A stretch of DNA of 64,000 nt from Microbacterium sp. 3J1 (lineage in GTDB: Bacteria > Actinomycetota > Actinomycetes > Actinomycetales > Microbacteriaceae), in contig NZ_CDWI01000011.1 of assembly GCF_001049495.1 (NCBI RefSeq), forward strand, positions 682,001 to 746,000. The letters are read 5' to 3'. The notes beneath the pieces are model-generated. The model made no database searches. It saw only the letters and a program-made list of their open reading frames with translations, and was not told the DNA's origin. A program made the position numbers and the translations under genes. How positions within the stretch are numbered: the first letter of the stretch is position 1; each line of letters begins with the position of its first letter. Below are positions 26,221 through 34,389 of this stretch, piece by piece.

Positions 26221-26226
26221 TAGACT
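26221..26226 (+). promoter_or_regulatory. -10 hexamer for the SNF2 helicase gene
   Basis: TAGACT lies about 150 bases upstream of the helicase ATG. That gives an unusually long leader in a region where most genes are nearly leaderless. The leader contains a short GCATCCG/CGGATGC hairpin. Confidence 0.45.
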
Positions 26227-26376
26227 GGGCAACGGTTGCCGTCGGGTCCGCGCGTACGTCGCGCATCGATGGAAACCGGAACCACTGTTCGTACGGTCCT
26301 GGCTCACGCCACACGCGGACATCGAGAACGGCCAGCGCATCCGACGGATGCCTCGGCCTTCACGCTCAGGAGGAGC

Positions 26377-28521
26377 ATGCCGACCACGGCAACCGCCGCC
26401 ACGCGGCGCAAGAAGACCTCACGTCGCGACGACGAGGCACCCCTCATCCCGATCCTCGCGCGCAAGGTGCGCGAGATCGAGGCGAAATCGCAGAGGGGCA
26501 AGCTCGGCCCGACGAACCGGGTCAAGTTCCAGGTGATCGCCTTCCTGGTCCGCGAGGAGCGCGCCAGGGTCAAGGCGGATTCCGAGATCGCCGATGCGGC
26601 GCGCGCAGAGCTGCTCAAGAGACTCGACGGCGTCGCGACGATCCTCGCCAAGACGGCCGCTCGCGACACCTCGCTCATCCAGCTGCTGGAGGCCGACCAG
26701 GCCACATCGCCGGTGGCGAAGCGCATGCGCCGCGACTGGCTGCTGGAGTCGGGCGCAGAGCTCGCGCCCGAGGAGCTGATCATCGCCGACGTCGCGCCGA
26801 TCCAGGTCCCGGTCGTGTCCGCGGCGATCGCCGAGCGTCAGGTCACTCCGCCGTCCGTCGAAGCGCGGCAGCTGGCGAACCCCTTCCTCGCGCCCGACCT
26901 CACCCCTCGCGCCACGAGCACACCACGTCGTCGCCTCGACGGCTGGGAGCTGATGGGCCCCCTGTACAAGGCGTTCGAGACGGGGGCCGGCGGGTCCGCC
27001 GCGAGCATGGAGCTGCCGCCCGCTCCGGAGTTCGACCACATCTCGCCGAAGGGGCTGGAGGTGATGGTGCACCAGTCGCGCTTCCTCGAGGCGGTGCGTG
27101 CCGGTCACCGCAGGTTCCTGCTCGCCGACGAGCCCGGTCTCGGCAAGACTGCGCAGTCGGTCCTCGCGGCATCCGTCGCGGGCGCCTATCCGCTTCTCGT
27201 CGTCGTGCCGAACGTCGTCAAGATGAACTGGGCGCGTGAGGTCGAGCGGTGGACGCCGCAGCGCCGGGCGACCGTGATCCAAGGCGACGGCGACGATATC
27301 GACGCCTTCGCTGACGTGTTCATCGTGAACTACGAGATCCTCGATCGGCACATGTCCTGGCTCGCGTCCATCGGACTCCGCGGCATGGTCGTGGACGAGG
27401 CGCACTTCATCAAGAACCTCAACTCCCAGCGGTCCCAGAACGTGCTGTCGCTCGCGAACCGCGTGCGCGAGCGCACGCCCGGCGGCAACCCGCTCCTCCT
27501 CGCGCTCACCGGAACGCCGCTGATCAACGACGTCGAGGACTTCGACGCGATCTGGCGGTTCCTCGGCTGGACGACCGGCGAGAAGCCGGGACCGGAGCTG
27601 ATGGAGAAGCTCGACGCGACCGGATTCACCCCGGCCGACAAGGCGTTCTACCCCGAGGCACGGGACGCGGTGATCTCGATGGGCATCGTGCGTCGCAAGA
27701 AGAAGGACGTCGCCGCCGACCTGCCCGACAAGCTCATCGCGGATCTGCCTGTGCAGTTGGACGACGAGTTCGGCCGCGGGATCCGTCAGGCCGAGCGCGA
27801 GCTGGGGGAGCGGCTCGCCGCTCGCTACCGCCGGATCATCGATGCCCGCGGCGATCGCGGACTCGCGGCGGGCGAGATCGACGACGACATCGTTCGTCTC
27901 GTCGCCCAGAACGAGCTCGAGGAGTCGAAGGCCGCCGGCACCGGGGGCGACAACGTCTTCACGATGGTGCGCCGGATCGGTCAGGCGAAGGCGCATCTCG
28001 CGGCGGACTACGCCGCGCAGCTGCAGCGCTCGGTCGGCAAGGTCGTCTTCTTCGCCAAGCACATCGATGTGATGGACCAGGCGGAGGCGCACTTCGCATC
28101 CGCCGGCATCCGGTCGGTGTCGATCCGCGGCGACCAGACGACGACGGCACGTCAGCAGGCGATCGACGACTTCAACGGCGATCCGGGGGTCGGCATCGCC
28201 GTGTGCTCGCTGACCGCCGCGGGCGTCGGGCTGAACCTGCAGGCGGCATCGAACGTCGTGCTGGCCGAGCTGTCGTGGACGGCCGCGGAGCAGACGCAGG
28301 CGATCGATCGCGTCCACCGCATCGGACAGGACGAGCCTGTCACCGCGTGGCGGATCATCGCCGCTCACACCGTCGATGCGAAGATCGCGGAGCTCATCGA
28401 TCAGAAGCAGGGGCTCGCGGCGCGGGCCCTCGACGGTGAGGCGCTGGACGAGGCCGCGGCCGAGCCCGTGCAGCTGGGCGCGCTCATGCACCTGCTGCGG
28501 GAGGCTCTCGGCGCCGCCTGA
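26377..28521 (+). CDS. SNF2-family DEAD/DEAH-box ATPase/helicase
   Basis: 714-residue superfamily 2 protein of the SNF2 type (HepA/SMARCAL1-like), ATP-driven DNA translocases. Walker A is 'LLADEPGLGKTAQSV' (near residue 250), motif II is 'VVDEAHFIKN' and motif III is 'LALTGTPLIND'. The C-terminal helicase lobe has 'GVGLNLQAASNVVLAELSW' and motif VI 'AIDRVHRIGQ'. The first 230 residues are a basic, helical region of no known family. The ATG at 26377 has a perfect AGGAGG site; longer in-frame starts lie within the leader. No methylase or nuclease gene is beside it, so it is not an obvious restriction or BREX component. It probably remodels DNA-protein complexes during repair or transcription. 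Confidence 0.87.
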   Translation: MPTTATAATRRKKTSRRDDEAPLIPILARKVREIEAKSQRGKLGPTNRVKFQVIAFLVREERARVKADSEIADAARAELLKRLDGVATILAKTAARDTSLIQLLEADQATSPVAKRMRRDWLLESGAELAPEELIIADVAPIQVPVVSAAIAERQVTPPSVEARQLANPFLAPDLTPRATSTPRRRLDGWELMGPLYKAFETGAGGSAASMELPPAPEFDHISPKGLEVMVHQSRFLEAVRAGHRRFLLADEPGLGKTAQSVLAASVAGAYPLLVVVPNVVKMNWAREVERWTPQRRATVIQGDGDDIDAFADVFIVNYEILDRHMSWLASIGLRGMVVDEAHFIKNLNSQRSQNVLSLANRVRERTPGGNPLLLALTGTPLINDVEDFDAIWRFLGWTTGEKPGPELMEKLDATGFTPADKAFYPEARDAVISMGIVRRKKKDVAADLPDKLIADLPVQLDDEFGRGIRQAERELGERLAARYRRIIDARGDRGLAAGEIDDDIVRLVAQNELEESKAAGTGGDNVFTMVRRIGQAKAHLAADYAAQLQRSVGKVVFFAKHIDVMDQAEAHFASAGIRSVSIRGDQTTTARQQAIDDFNGDPGVGIAVCSLTAAGVGLNLQAASNVVLAELSWTAAEQTQAIDRVHRIGQDEPVTAWRIIAAHTVDAKIAELIDQKQGLAARALDGEALDEAAAEPVQLGALMHLLREALGAA

Positions 28522-28534
28522 GAACGCATCGAGG

Positions 28535-28570
28535 ATCCGCGTTAAGAACCAGTGTTCTTGACGCGGATTT
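28535..28570 (+). terminator. Terminator after the SNF2 helicase
   Basis: A 15-bp stem with one G-T pair (28535-28549 with 28554-28568, loop CAGT) followed by TT; starts 13 bases after the stop. Confidence 0.7.
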
Positions 28571-28675
28571 CTCGTCTCACGAGCCGATCGGACGTATAAC
28601 CCTCGAATCGTCGCGGAACCGCCGCAAGATCCTCGGTTTTCACCCCCTCGAATGGCGCCCTGTCGGGGAGCGCGC

Positions 28676-28681
28676 TAGTGT
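28676..28681 (+). promoter_or_regulatory. -10 hexamer for pfkA
   Basis: TAGTGT about 53 bases upstream of the pfkA ATG; leaves a leader of roughly 45 bases with a GAGG ribosome site. Confidence 0.45.
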
Positions 28682-28734
28682 CGATCGCAGGCACCGTCGC
28701 CTTTCCCCCTTTCACCGAACCGTCTGAGGCAAGC

Positions 28735-29763
28735 ATGAAGATCGGCATCCTGACGAGCGGCGGCGACTGCCCCGGACTCAACGCGGTCATCCGCGGAATC
28801 GTGCTCAAAGGCACCACCACGTACGACCTCGAGTTCGTCGGCATCCGCGACGGATGGCGAGGCGTCGTGGACGGGGACTTCTTCCCCCTCACCCGCCACG
28901 AGGTGAAGGGGCTCTCCAAGGTCGGCGGGACCATCCTCGGCACCAGCCGCACCAACCCGTACGAGGGTGCACGCGGCGGGGCCGAGAACATCGCCAAGAC
29001 GCTCTACGGCCACAAGATCGACGGGATCATCGCGATCGGCGGCGAGGGGACCCTGGCCGCCGCGGACCGCCTGGCGAAGGACGGCATCAACGTCATCGGC
29101 GTGCCGAAGACGATCGACAACGATCTCCGCGCCACCGACTACTCGTTCGGCTTCGACACCGCGGTCAACATCGCCACCGACGCGATGGACCGGCTGCGCA
29201 CCACCGGCGACTCTCACCAGCGCTGCATGGTGGCAGAGGTCATGGGCCGTCACGTCGGCTGGATCGCCCTGCACGCCGGCATGGCAGCGGGAGCGCATGC
29301 CATCCTCATCCCCGAGGTTCCGCAGACCCTCGAGCAGATCACGGCGCTCGTCACCAGCGCCCACGACCGCGGCCGCGCGCCGCTCGTGGTCGTGTCGGAG
29401 GGCTTCAAGCTCGAGGGCATGGACGAGGCCTACAGCGACAAGGGCCTGGACGCGTTCAACCGTCCGCGCCTCGGCGGCATCGGCGACCAGCTGGCGCCGG
29501 CCATCGAGCGGATCACGGGCATCGAGACGCGCGCCACGATCCTCGGGCACATCCAGCGCGGCGGTTCGCCCTCGGCCTTCGACCGCGTCCTCGCGACCCG
29601 CCTCGGCCTGCACGCGGCGGATGCCATCGTCGAAGGCGCCTGGGGGCAGATGGTCGCCATGCAGGGGACCGACATCGTGCGGGTGCCCTTCGCGGAGGCG
29701 CTCGGCGAGCTGAACACCGTGCCCCGCAGTCGGTACGACGAGGCCGCCGCGCTCTTCGGCTGA
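28735..29763 (+). CDS. pfkA: 6-phosphofructokinase
   Basis: 342-residue glycolytic enzyme phosphorylating fructose 6-phosphate. 'GILTSGGDCPGLNAVIRG' is the nucleotide loop, 'AIGGEGTLAAA' the phosphate-donor site, 'PKTIDNDL' holds the catalytic Asp, and 'MGRHVGWIALHAG' and 'GHIQRGGSPSAFDR' bind substrate. The donor-site glycine after Glu (GGEGT) points to ATP rather than pyrophosphate, while the Lys in PKTIDND marks the group III actinobacterial type; real donor use would need assay. The ATG at 28735 gives the exact family N-terminus MKIGILTSGG; a frame extending upstream to 28678 includes the promoter and is rejected. Confidence 0.95.
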   Translation: MKIGILTSGGDCPGLNAVIRGIVLKGTTTYDLEFVGIRDGWRGVVDGDFFPLTRHEVKGLSKVGGTILGTSRTNPYEGARGGAENIAKTLYGHKIDGIIAIGGEGTLAAADRLAKDGINVIGVPKTIDNDLRATDYSFGFDTAVNIATDAMDRLRTTGDSHQRCMVAEVMGRHVGWIALHAGMAAGAHAILIPEVPQTLEQITALVTSAHDRGRAPLVVVSEGFKLEGMDEAYSDKGLDAFNRPRLGGIGDQLAPAIERITGIETRATILGHIQRGGSPSAFDRVLATRLGLHAADAIVEGAWGQMVAMQGTDIVRVPFAEALGELNTVPRSRYDEAAALFG

Positions 29764-29790
29764 GTCACCGAGGAGTGCGGCGGCGCGCCG

Positions 29791-31890
29791 TCACTCCGCG
29801 GCGAGTCCGACAGTGTCGAGGAGCCAGGCCAGTTCGAACGCCCGCTCCTTCCAAGAGTTGTAGCGTCCGCTGACTCCGCCGTGCCCGGCCACCATCTCGC
29901 ACTTCAGCAGCACGTCGGAGGCGCCGGCCACCCGGAGCGCCGCTACCCATTTCGCCGGCTCCACGTAGAGCACCCGCGTGTCGTTGAGCGAGGTCACCGC
30001 GAGGATGCGCGGGTAGTCGACGCCTTCGCGGACGTTCTCGTACGGCGAGTAGGACTTCATGTACTCGTACACCTCGGCACCGTGCAGCGGGTCTCCCCAC
30101 TCGTCCCACTCGATCACGGTGAGGGGGAGGGACGGGTCGAGGATCGTCGTGAGCGCGTCGACGAACGGCACCGCGGCGAGGATGCCGGCGAAGAGCTCCG
30201 GCGCGAGGTTGGCGACGGCGCCCATGAGCAGCCCTCCGGCGCTGCCGCCTTCGGCGACCATGAGGTCTGGTGCGGTGATGCCGCTCTCGACGAGGTACTC
30301 GCCGCAAGCGACGAAGTCGGTGAACGTGTTCCGCTTCTTGAGCAGCTTCCCGTCCTCGTACCACTGCCGGCCCATCTCGCCGCCGCCGCGGACGTGCGCG
30401 ACGGCGAAGACCACCCCTCGGTCGAGCTCCGACAGTCGCGCGACCGAGAAGCCGGGGTCGATCGAGTGCTCGTACGAGCCGTATCCGTAGAGGTGCACGG
30501 GCCGAGGCTCGGCACCCGGTTCGCCGAACGACCGCTTCCAGACGAGGGAGATGGGCACCTGAGTGCCGTCGGATGCGGTGGCCCAGGCGCGACGCTGTCC
30601 GTAGTCCTGCGCGTCGTAGCCGCCCAGGACGGCCACCTGCTTGCGCAGCACCAGCTCCCGCGTCGCGAGGTCGAGCTCGTACACCGTGCCCGGCGTCACG
30701 AACGAGGTGTAGCCGAGCCGGAGGAAGGGGGAGTGCCACTCGGGGTTGCCGCTCACCCCTGCCGAGTACAGCGGCTCGTCGAAGACGATGTCCTCGACGG
30801 CATCCGTCGCGTAGTCGAGCAGGCCCACCCGCTCCAGTCCTTCGCGGCGGTACTCGATGGTGGCGAAGTCGCGGAAGGCGTCCATCCCGAGGAGTCGGCG
30901 CCCCGCTTCGTGAGGGAGCACGACGCGACGCTCGCCCTGCGGATCGGATGCCGCGACGGAGACGAGCTCGAAGTCCAGCGCGTCGTCGTTGTGCAGGATG
31001 AAGAGGCGATCCTCGCCGTCGACCACCGCGTGGTCGAGCGAGTACTCCACCCCTTCGCGTCGAGGCCAGACGACCTCAGGGGTCGCGGTGAGGTCGCCGG
31101 ACAGATCGACGAGGTGCTCCTCGCTCGTGACACTGGAGCCCATGGCGATCACCAGGTACTTGCGGCTCCGGGTGATCCCGGCTCCGAGCCAGAACTTCTC
31201 GTCGGGTTCGTGGAACAGCTTCACGTCGTCCGAGACCGGCGTCCCCAGCCGGTGCAGCCACAGCGTGTCCGGTCGCCAGGCGTCGTCCCGGGTCGTGTAG
31301 ATGATCCCGGTGCCGTCGGGAGTGAAGAACGCGCTCCCGGTGTCGGGGATCTCGTCCGGCAGCGTCTGCCCGTTGGCGAGGTCGCGGACGCGCACGGTGT
31401 ACAGCTCGTCGCCCTCGAAGTCCGTAGACCATAACAGCATCGTCGCGTCATCGGACGTGTCGAACGCGCCCAGGGAGAAGAAGTCGTGTCCCTCGGCCTC
31501 GGCATTGCCGTCGAGCAGCACGACCTCGCCTGGCACGGGGACGCCGGGCTCCAGCACCGGGGGAGTCCAGTCGCCGTCGGTTGCGGCCGTTCTGCAGTGG
31601 ATGCCGTACTGCGACCCCTCCTCGGTGCGGCTGTAGTACCACCAGTCCCCGCGCCGGGTCGGCACCGAGAGGTCGGTCTCCTGCACGCGCCCCTTGATCT
31701 CCTGGAAGAGAGTCTCGCGCAGCCCGGAGAGGTGGTCGAGCTCCGCCTCGGTGTGGGCGTTCTCAGCCTCGAGGTGGGCGATCACCTCGGGTGAGTCCTT
31801 CTCACGGAGCCACTCGTACGGGTCCTCGAAAGAGTCACCATGGTGCGTGCGGAGGGTCGAACGGCGGTCTGCGATCGGGGCATCAGTCAC
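29791..31890 (-). CDS. ptrB: Oligopeptidase B (prolyl-oligopeptidase family, S9)
   Basis: 699-residue serine peptidase that cuts short peptides after Arg or Lys. The N-terminal beta-propeller (about 70-410) includes 'DPYEWLREKDSPEVIAHLEAEN'-type opening seen as 'EDPYEWLREK'. The alpha/beta-hydrolase domain has the nucleophile Ser in 'AEGGSAGGLLMGAV', 'EWGDPL' next to the Asp region, and the catalytic His in 'MVAGHGGVSGR'. No signal peptide, so cytoplasmic. The GTG at 31890 is preferred over the 12-codon longer frame because TAGCGT lies 7 bases upstream and homology begins there. Convergent with pfkA. Confidence 0.92.
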   Translation of the reverse strand: MTDAPIADRRSTLRTHHGDSFEDPYEWLREKDSPEVIAHLEAENAHTEAELDHLSGLRETLFQEIKGRVQETDLSVPTRRGDWWYYSRTEEGSQYGIHCRTAATDGDWTPPVLEPGVPVPGEVVLLDGNAEAEGHDFFSLGAFDTSDDATMLLWSTDFEGDELYTVRVRDLANGQTLPDEIPDTGSAFFTPDGTGIIYTTRDDAWRPDTLWLHRLGTPVSDDVKLFHEPDEKFWLGAGITRSRKYLVIAMGSSVTSEEHLVDLSGDLTATPEVVWPRREGVEYSLDHAVVDGEDRLFILHNDDALDFELVSVAASDPQGERRVVLPHEAGRRLLGMDAFRDFATIEYRREGLERVGLLDYATDAVEDIVFDEPLYSAGVSGNPEWHSPFLRLGYTSFVTPGTVYELDLATRELVLRKQVAVLGGYDAQDYGQRRAWATASDGTQVPISLVWKRSFGEPGAEPRPVHLYGYGSYEHSIDPGFSVARLSELDRGVVFAVAHVRGGGEMGRQWYEDGKLLKKRNTFTDFVACGEYLVESGITAPDLMVAEGGSAGGLLMGAVANLAPELFAGILAAVPFVDALTTILDPSLPLTVIEWDEWGDPLHGAEVYEYMKSYSPYENVREGVDYPRILAVTSLNDTRVLYVEPAKWVAALRVAGASDVLLKCEMVAGHGGVSGRYNSWKERAFELAWLLDTVGLAAE

Positions 31891-31897
31891 GGATCCC

Positions 31898-31903
31898 ACG
31901 CTA
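31898..31903 (-). promoter_or_regulatory. Leaderless -10 hexamer for ptrB
   Basis: TAGCGT on the minus strand, 7 bases before the GTG at 31890. Confidence 0.6.
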
Positions 31904-31955
31904 GTCGAGGTCGAGTTGACCGGCACTCGACGCGGTGGGAGGATTCAACGGGGCC

Positions 31956-31984
31956 GGTTAACGGAAGTCAAACCCACGGTGAAC
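31956..31984 (-). promoter_or_regulatory. Possible PHO box between ptrB and pit
   Basis: Read on the minus strand, three 7-base cores with exact 11-base spacing are GTTCACC, GTTTGAC and GTTAACC, matching the PHO consensus at 7, 4 and 6 of 7 positions. The block lies 63 bases upstream of the phosphate permease start, in inverse orientation to it. The link is suggestive only. Confidence 0.4.
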
Positions 31985-32046
31985 TCTTCGTTCGTCACGT
32001 CGATCACGTCGACATCTCCCTCTTCCTCAACGACCGAAAGCGAACG

Positions 32047-33399
32047 GTGGAAACCGCAGCCCTCATCGTCGTGCTGGTGATCCTGCTGGCACTCTTCTTC
32101 GACTTCACCAACGGCTTCCACGACACGGCCAACGCGATGGCCACTCCCATCGCGACAGGCGCGCTGAAGCCGAAGACCGCCGTGCTCCTGGCCGCGGTCC
32201 TCAATCTCGTCGGGGCCTTCCTGTCCACCGAGGTCTCCAAGACCGTCTCGCACGGCATCATCCGCGAGGAGACGATCCAAGGAGACGTCTTCCTGCCGAT
32301 GATCTTCGCCGGACTCATCGGCGCGATCACCTGGAACATGCTGACCTGGCTGCTCGGCCTCCCGTCGAGCTCTTCCCACGCGCTGTTCGGTGGCCTCATC
32401 GGCGCTACGCTGGTGGGCGTCGGCGTGGGCGGCATCGACTTCGGCATGGTGCTGTCGAAGATCATCCTCCCCGCTCTGATCGCTCCGCTCACGGCCGGCA
32501 TCATCGCGTTCGCCGCGACCAAGCTCGCGTACTCGCTCACCCGCCGCTACGACGGCAAGCCGGACGGTCGCGACGGCTTCCGCTGGGGTCAGATCTTCAC
32601 GTCGTCGCTCGTGGCACTCGCGCACGGCACCAACGACGCGCAGAAGACCATGGGTGTGATCACCTTGGCCCTCATCACCGTCGGCTGGCAGAGCAGCGAT
32701 CAGGCCGATCCGTACCTGTGGGTCATCGTGGCGTGTGCCGTGACCATCGCGCTCGGAACCTACCTCGGCGGCTGGCGCATCATCCGCACCCTCGGCAAGG
32801 GGCTCACCGAGGTGAAGCCCGCGCAGGGCTTCTCCGCAGAGAGCTCCACGGCAGCAACGATCCTCGCATCGAGCGCCTTCGGGTTCGCCCTGTCCACCAC
32901 CCAGGTCGCCTCCGGCTCGGTGATCGGCTCGGGACTCGGGCGCCGCGGCTCGACGGTCCGCTGGCGCACAGCCGGTCGCATCGCCATCGGCTGGCTGCTG
33001 ACGCTCCCCGCCGCCGGCGCCGTCGGCGCGCTGGCCGCGCTCCTCATCACGTGGCTCGGCAACTGGGGCATCGCCATCGACACGGTGCTCGCGCTCGCGA
33101 TCATCATCGGTCTCTTCCTGCGTTCCCGCCGCGATGCCGTGACGCACGCCAACGCCATGAGCGACGTCGCGGAATCGGGACTCGCGGTCGAGCTTCCCGA
33201 CACGCCTCCGCCCACGCGGCGTCAGCAGCGCGCGGCCCAGGCGAAGGCCGAGGCCAAGGCGCGCGCAGAAGCGCGCGAGAAGGGCAAGGCCAAGTCGAAG
33301 GCGCGAGTCGACACCGCCGTCGCCGAGAGGCCTGCGGCGGACGCGCCCGCCCGGAACGACGACCCGGCCCACTCGACCGACGGAGAGGAGTCGAAGTGA
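32047..33399 (+). CDS. pit: Low-affinity inorganic phosphate transporter (PiT family)
   Basis: 450-residue membrane permease of the PiT family, which imports phosphate (often as a metal-phosphate complex) with a cation. Both repeats of the family signature are present: 'FTNGFHDTANAMATPIATGA' near the N-terminus and 'LAHGTNDAQKTMGVI' in the second half. About ten helices are visible. The GTG at 32047 starts directly before the first helix (VETAALIVVLVILLALFF); the longer frame crosses the promoter region. An Ala/Lys/Glu/Arg-rich C-terminal tail of about 75 residues, likely helical and cytoplasmic, is unusual. The next gene overlaps the stop by 4 bases. Confidence 0.92.
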   Translation: METAALIVVLVILLALFFDFTNGFHDTANAMATPIATGALKPKTAVLLAAVLNLVGAFLSTEVSKTVSHGIIREETIQGDVFLPMIFAGLIGAITWNMLTWLLGLPSSSSHALFGGLIGATLVGVGVGGIDFGMVLSKIILPALIAPLTAGIIAFAATKLAYSLTRRYDGKPDGRDGFRWGQIFTSSLVALAHGTNDAQKTMGVITLALITVGWQSSDQADPYLWVIVACAVTIALGTYLGGWRIIRTLGKGLTEVKPAQGFSAESSTAATILASSAFGFALSTTQVASGSVIGSGLGRRGSTVRWRTAGRIAIGWLLTLPAAGAVGALAALLITWLGNWGIAIDTVLALAIIIGLFLRSRRDAVTHANAMSDVAESGLAVELPDTPPPTRRQQRAAQAKAEAKARAEAREKGKAKSKARVDTAVAERPAADAPARNDDPAHSTDGEESK

Positions 33400-33731
33400 G
33401 CGTCGACATCGATTGGAGCGCATTCCTTCTGGTCTTCGGGGCCGCACTGCTCGGCGCGTGCGCCGTCGTGTCCTTCTATGCGCTCGGGCTCAGACTGCTG
33501 GTCCGCAGCGGACACGCGCCGGTCGTGAGCCCCGCCGAGTTCACCGACGCGATCACCGTGATCTCCGAGAAGGAGCTCAAGCGCGCGTCCAAGCAGGCCG
33601 CGAAGGCCGCGAGGAAGAGCCCCCTGACCGAAGGGCAGAAGCGACTCGCTCTGGCCGGCGCCTACGCGTGCTTCGCGCTGTGCGCCGCCGCGGTCGTCAT
33701 CGGCATCCTCGTCATCGTCGTCGGACACTGA
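33396..33731 (+). CDS. Small two-helix membrane protein coupled to pit
   Basis: 111-residue hypothetical. An N-terminal helix (FLLVFGAALLGACAVVSFYAL) and a C-terminal helix (ALAGAYACFALCAAAVVIGI) flank a Lys/Ala-rich soluble loop ('EKELKRASKQAAKAARKSPL'). The GTG overlaps the pit stop codon, so it is translated with pit. The charged loop resembles the pit tail in composition, suggesting that the two proteins might contact each other through helical, coiled-coil-like segments. I recognise no named family. A role as accessory or regulatory subunit of the phosphate permease is inference. Confidence 0.75.
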   Translation: MSVDIDWSAFLLVFGAALLGACAVVSFYALGLRLLVRSGHAPVVSPAEFTDAITVISEKELKRASKQAAKAARKSPLTEGQKRLALAGAYACFALCAAAVVIGILVIVVGH

Positions 33732-33742
33732 CTCCGAACCGG

Positions 33743-34309
33743 TCAGGTCAGCAGACCGGCGACCAGATCGTCGATGATGTCGTCGGTCGATCGATCGGGG
33801 TCGATCGGCGTGGTCAGTCGATCGAGCAGCAGACCGTCGACGGCGTAGTGGAACAGGGCGATCTCGCGCCGCCCGCCGGGGAGCCCTGCCGACGCGTTGA
33901 ACGCGACGTCGGCGTCGAACCCCGCCCGTTGCCATGCGCCCATCATCGCCGCGACCTCCGGGCGACGGCTGCTCTCCAGGCGCAGTTCGAAGAGTGCGAT
34001 CGTGACATTGCGGTCGTCGCTCAGCCGCCGGACGATGTCGCGCAGGTAGTCCGCGAAGAGGGCCTTGTCCGGTGCGCCGGTGGACCGTCGTCGAAGATCT
34101 TCGTCCGAGGGGGCGAGTCTCTCGCCGATGCGCTCGACGAGGCCCTCGATGAGGGCATCCCTGCTGCGGAAGTAGTTCGACGTGGTGCCGACAGGAACCT
34201 GCGCGGCGACGTCGATCGCGCGATGCGTGAGGCCGCGGGAGCCTTCGGCGGCCAGCACCTGGAGCCCCGCGTCGGCGATCGCCCGTCGTCTGGTGTCGTT
34301 CTTGGCCAT
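33743..34309 (-). CDS. TetR/AcrR-family transcriptional regulator
   Basis: 188-residue one-component repressor. The N-terminal helix-turn-helix is clear: 'TRRRAIADAGLQVLAAEGSR' followed by 'GLTHRAIDVAAQVPVGTTSN' and 'YFRSRDALIEGLVERI'. The C-terminal ligand domain ('HYAVDGLLLDRLT') resembles the TetR_C group seen in many actinobacterial regulators. It is convergent with the pit pair and divergent from the metallophosphoesterase gene at 34390, with 80 bases between the two starts. No clear palindrome is visible there, so its target is unknown. Start supported by TAGAGT 6 bases upstream. Confidence 0.88.
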   Translation of the reverse strand: MAKNDTRRRAIADAGLQVLAAEGSRGLTHRAIDVAAQVPVGTTSNYFRSRDALIEGLVERIGERLAPSDEDLRRRSTGAPDKALFADYLRDIVRRLSDDRNVTIALFELRLESSRRPEVAAMMGAWQRAGFDADVAFNASAGLPGGRREIALFHYAVDGLLLDRLTTPIDPDRSTDDIIDDLVAGLLT

Positions 34310-34315
34310 TCCGGA

Positions 34316-34321
34316 ACTCTA
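34316..34321 (-). promoter_or_regulatory. Leaderless -10 hexamer for the TetR gene
   Basis: TAGAGT on the minus strand, then six bases, then the ATG at 34309. Confidence 0.6.
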
Positions 34322-34377
34322 TCGCCGGTACTACAGGTGAGGTGGTCGCGGTCGGTCCGCGATCGCGGTCGGGACCC

Positions 34378-34383
34378 TAGGCT
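34378..34383 (+). promoter_or_regulatory. Leaderless -10 hexamer for the metallophosphoesterase
   Basis: TAGGCT, then GGGGGC, then the ATG at 34390. Confidence 0.65.
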
Positions 34384-34389
34384 GGGGGC

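Noticed and set aside
26236..26376. Longer helicase start at 26236 or in-frame ATG near 26271
   Set aside because: They lie in the leader after the -10 hexamer and lack ribosome sites, while 26377 has AGGAGG at ideal distance.
26377..28521. SNF2 helicase considered as part of a phage-defence island
   Set aside because: No methylase, nuclease, PglZ-type or other defence gene lies within several kb; neighbours are ribF and pfkA.
28735..29763. Pyrophosphate-dependent phosphofructokinase
   Set aside because: The donor-site residue is Gly (GGEGT) rather than the Asp expected for PPi users, although Lys in PKTIDND is shared with them.
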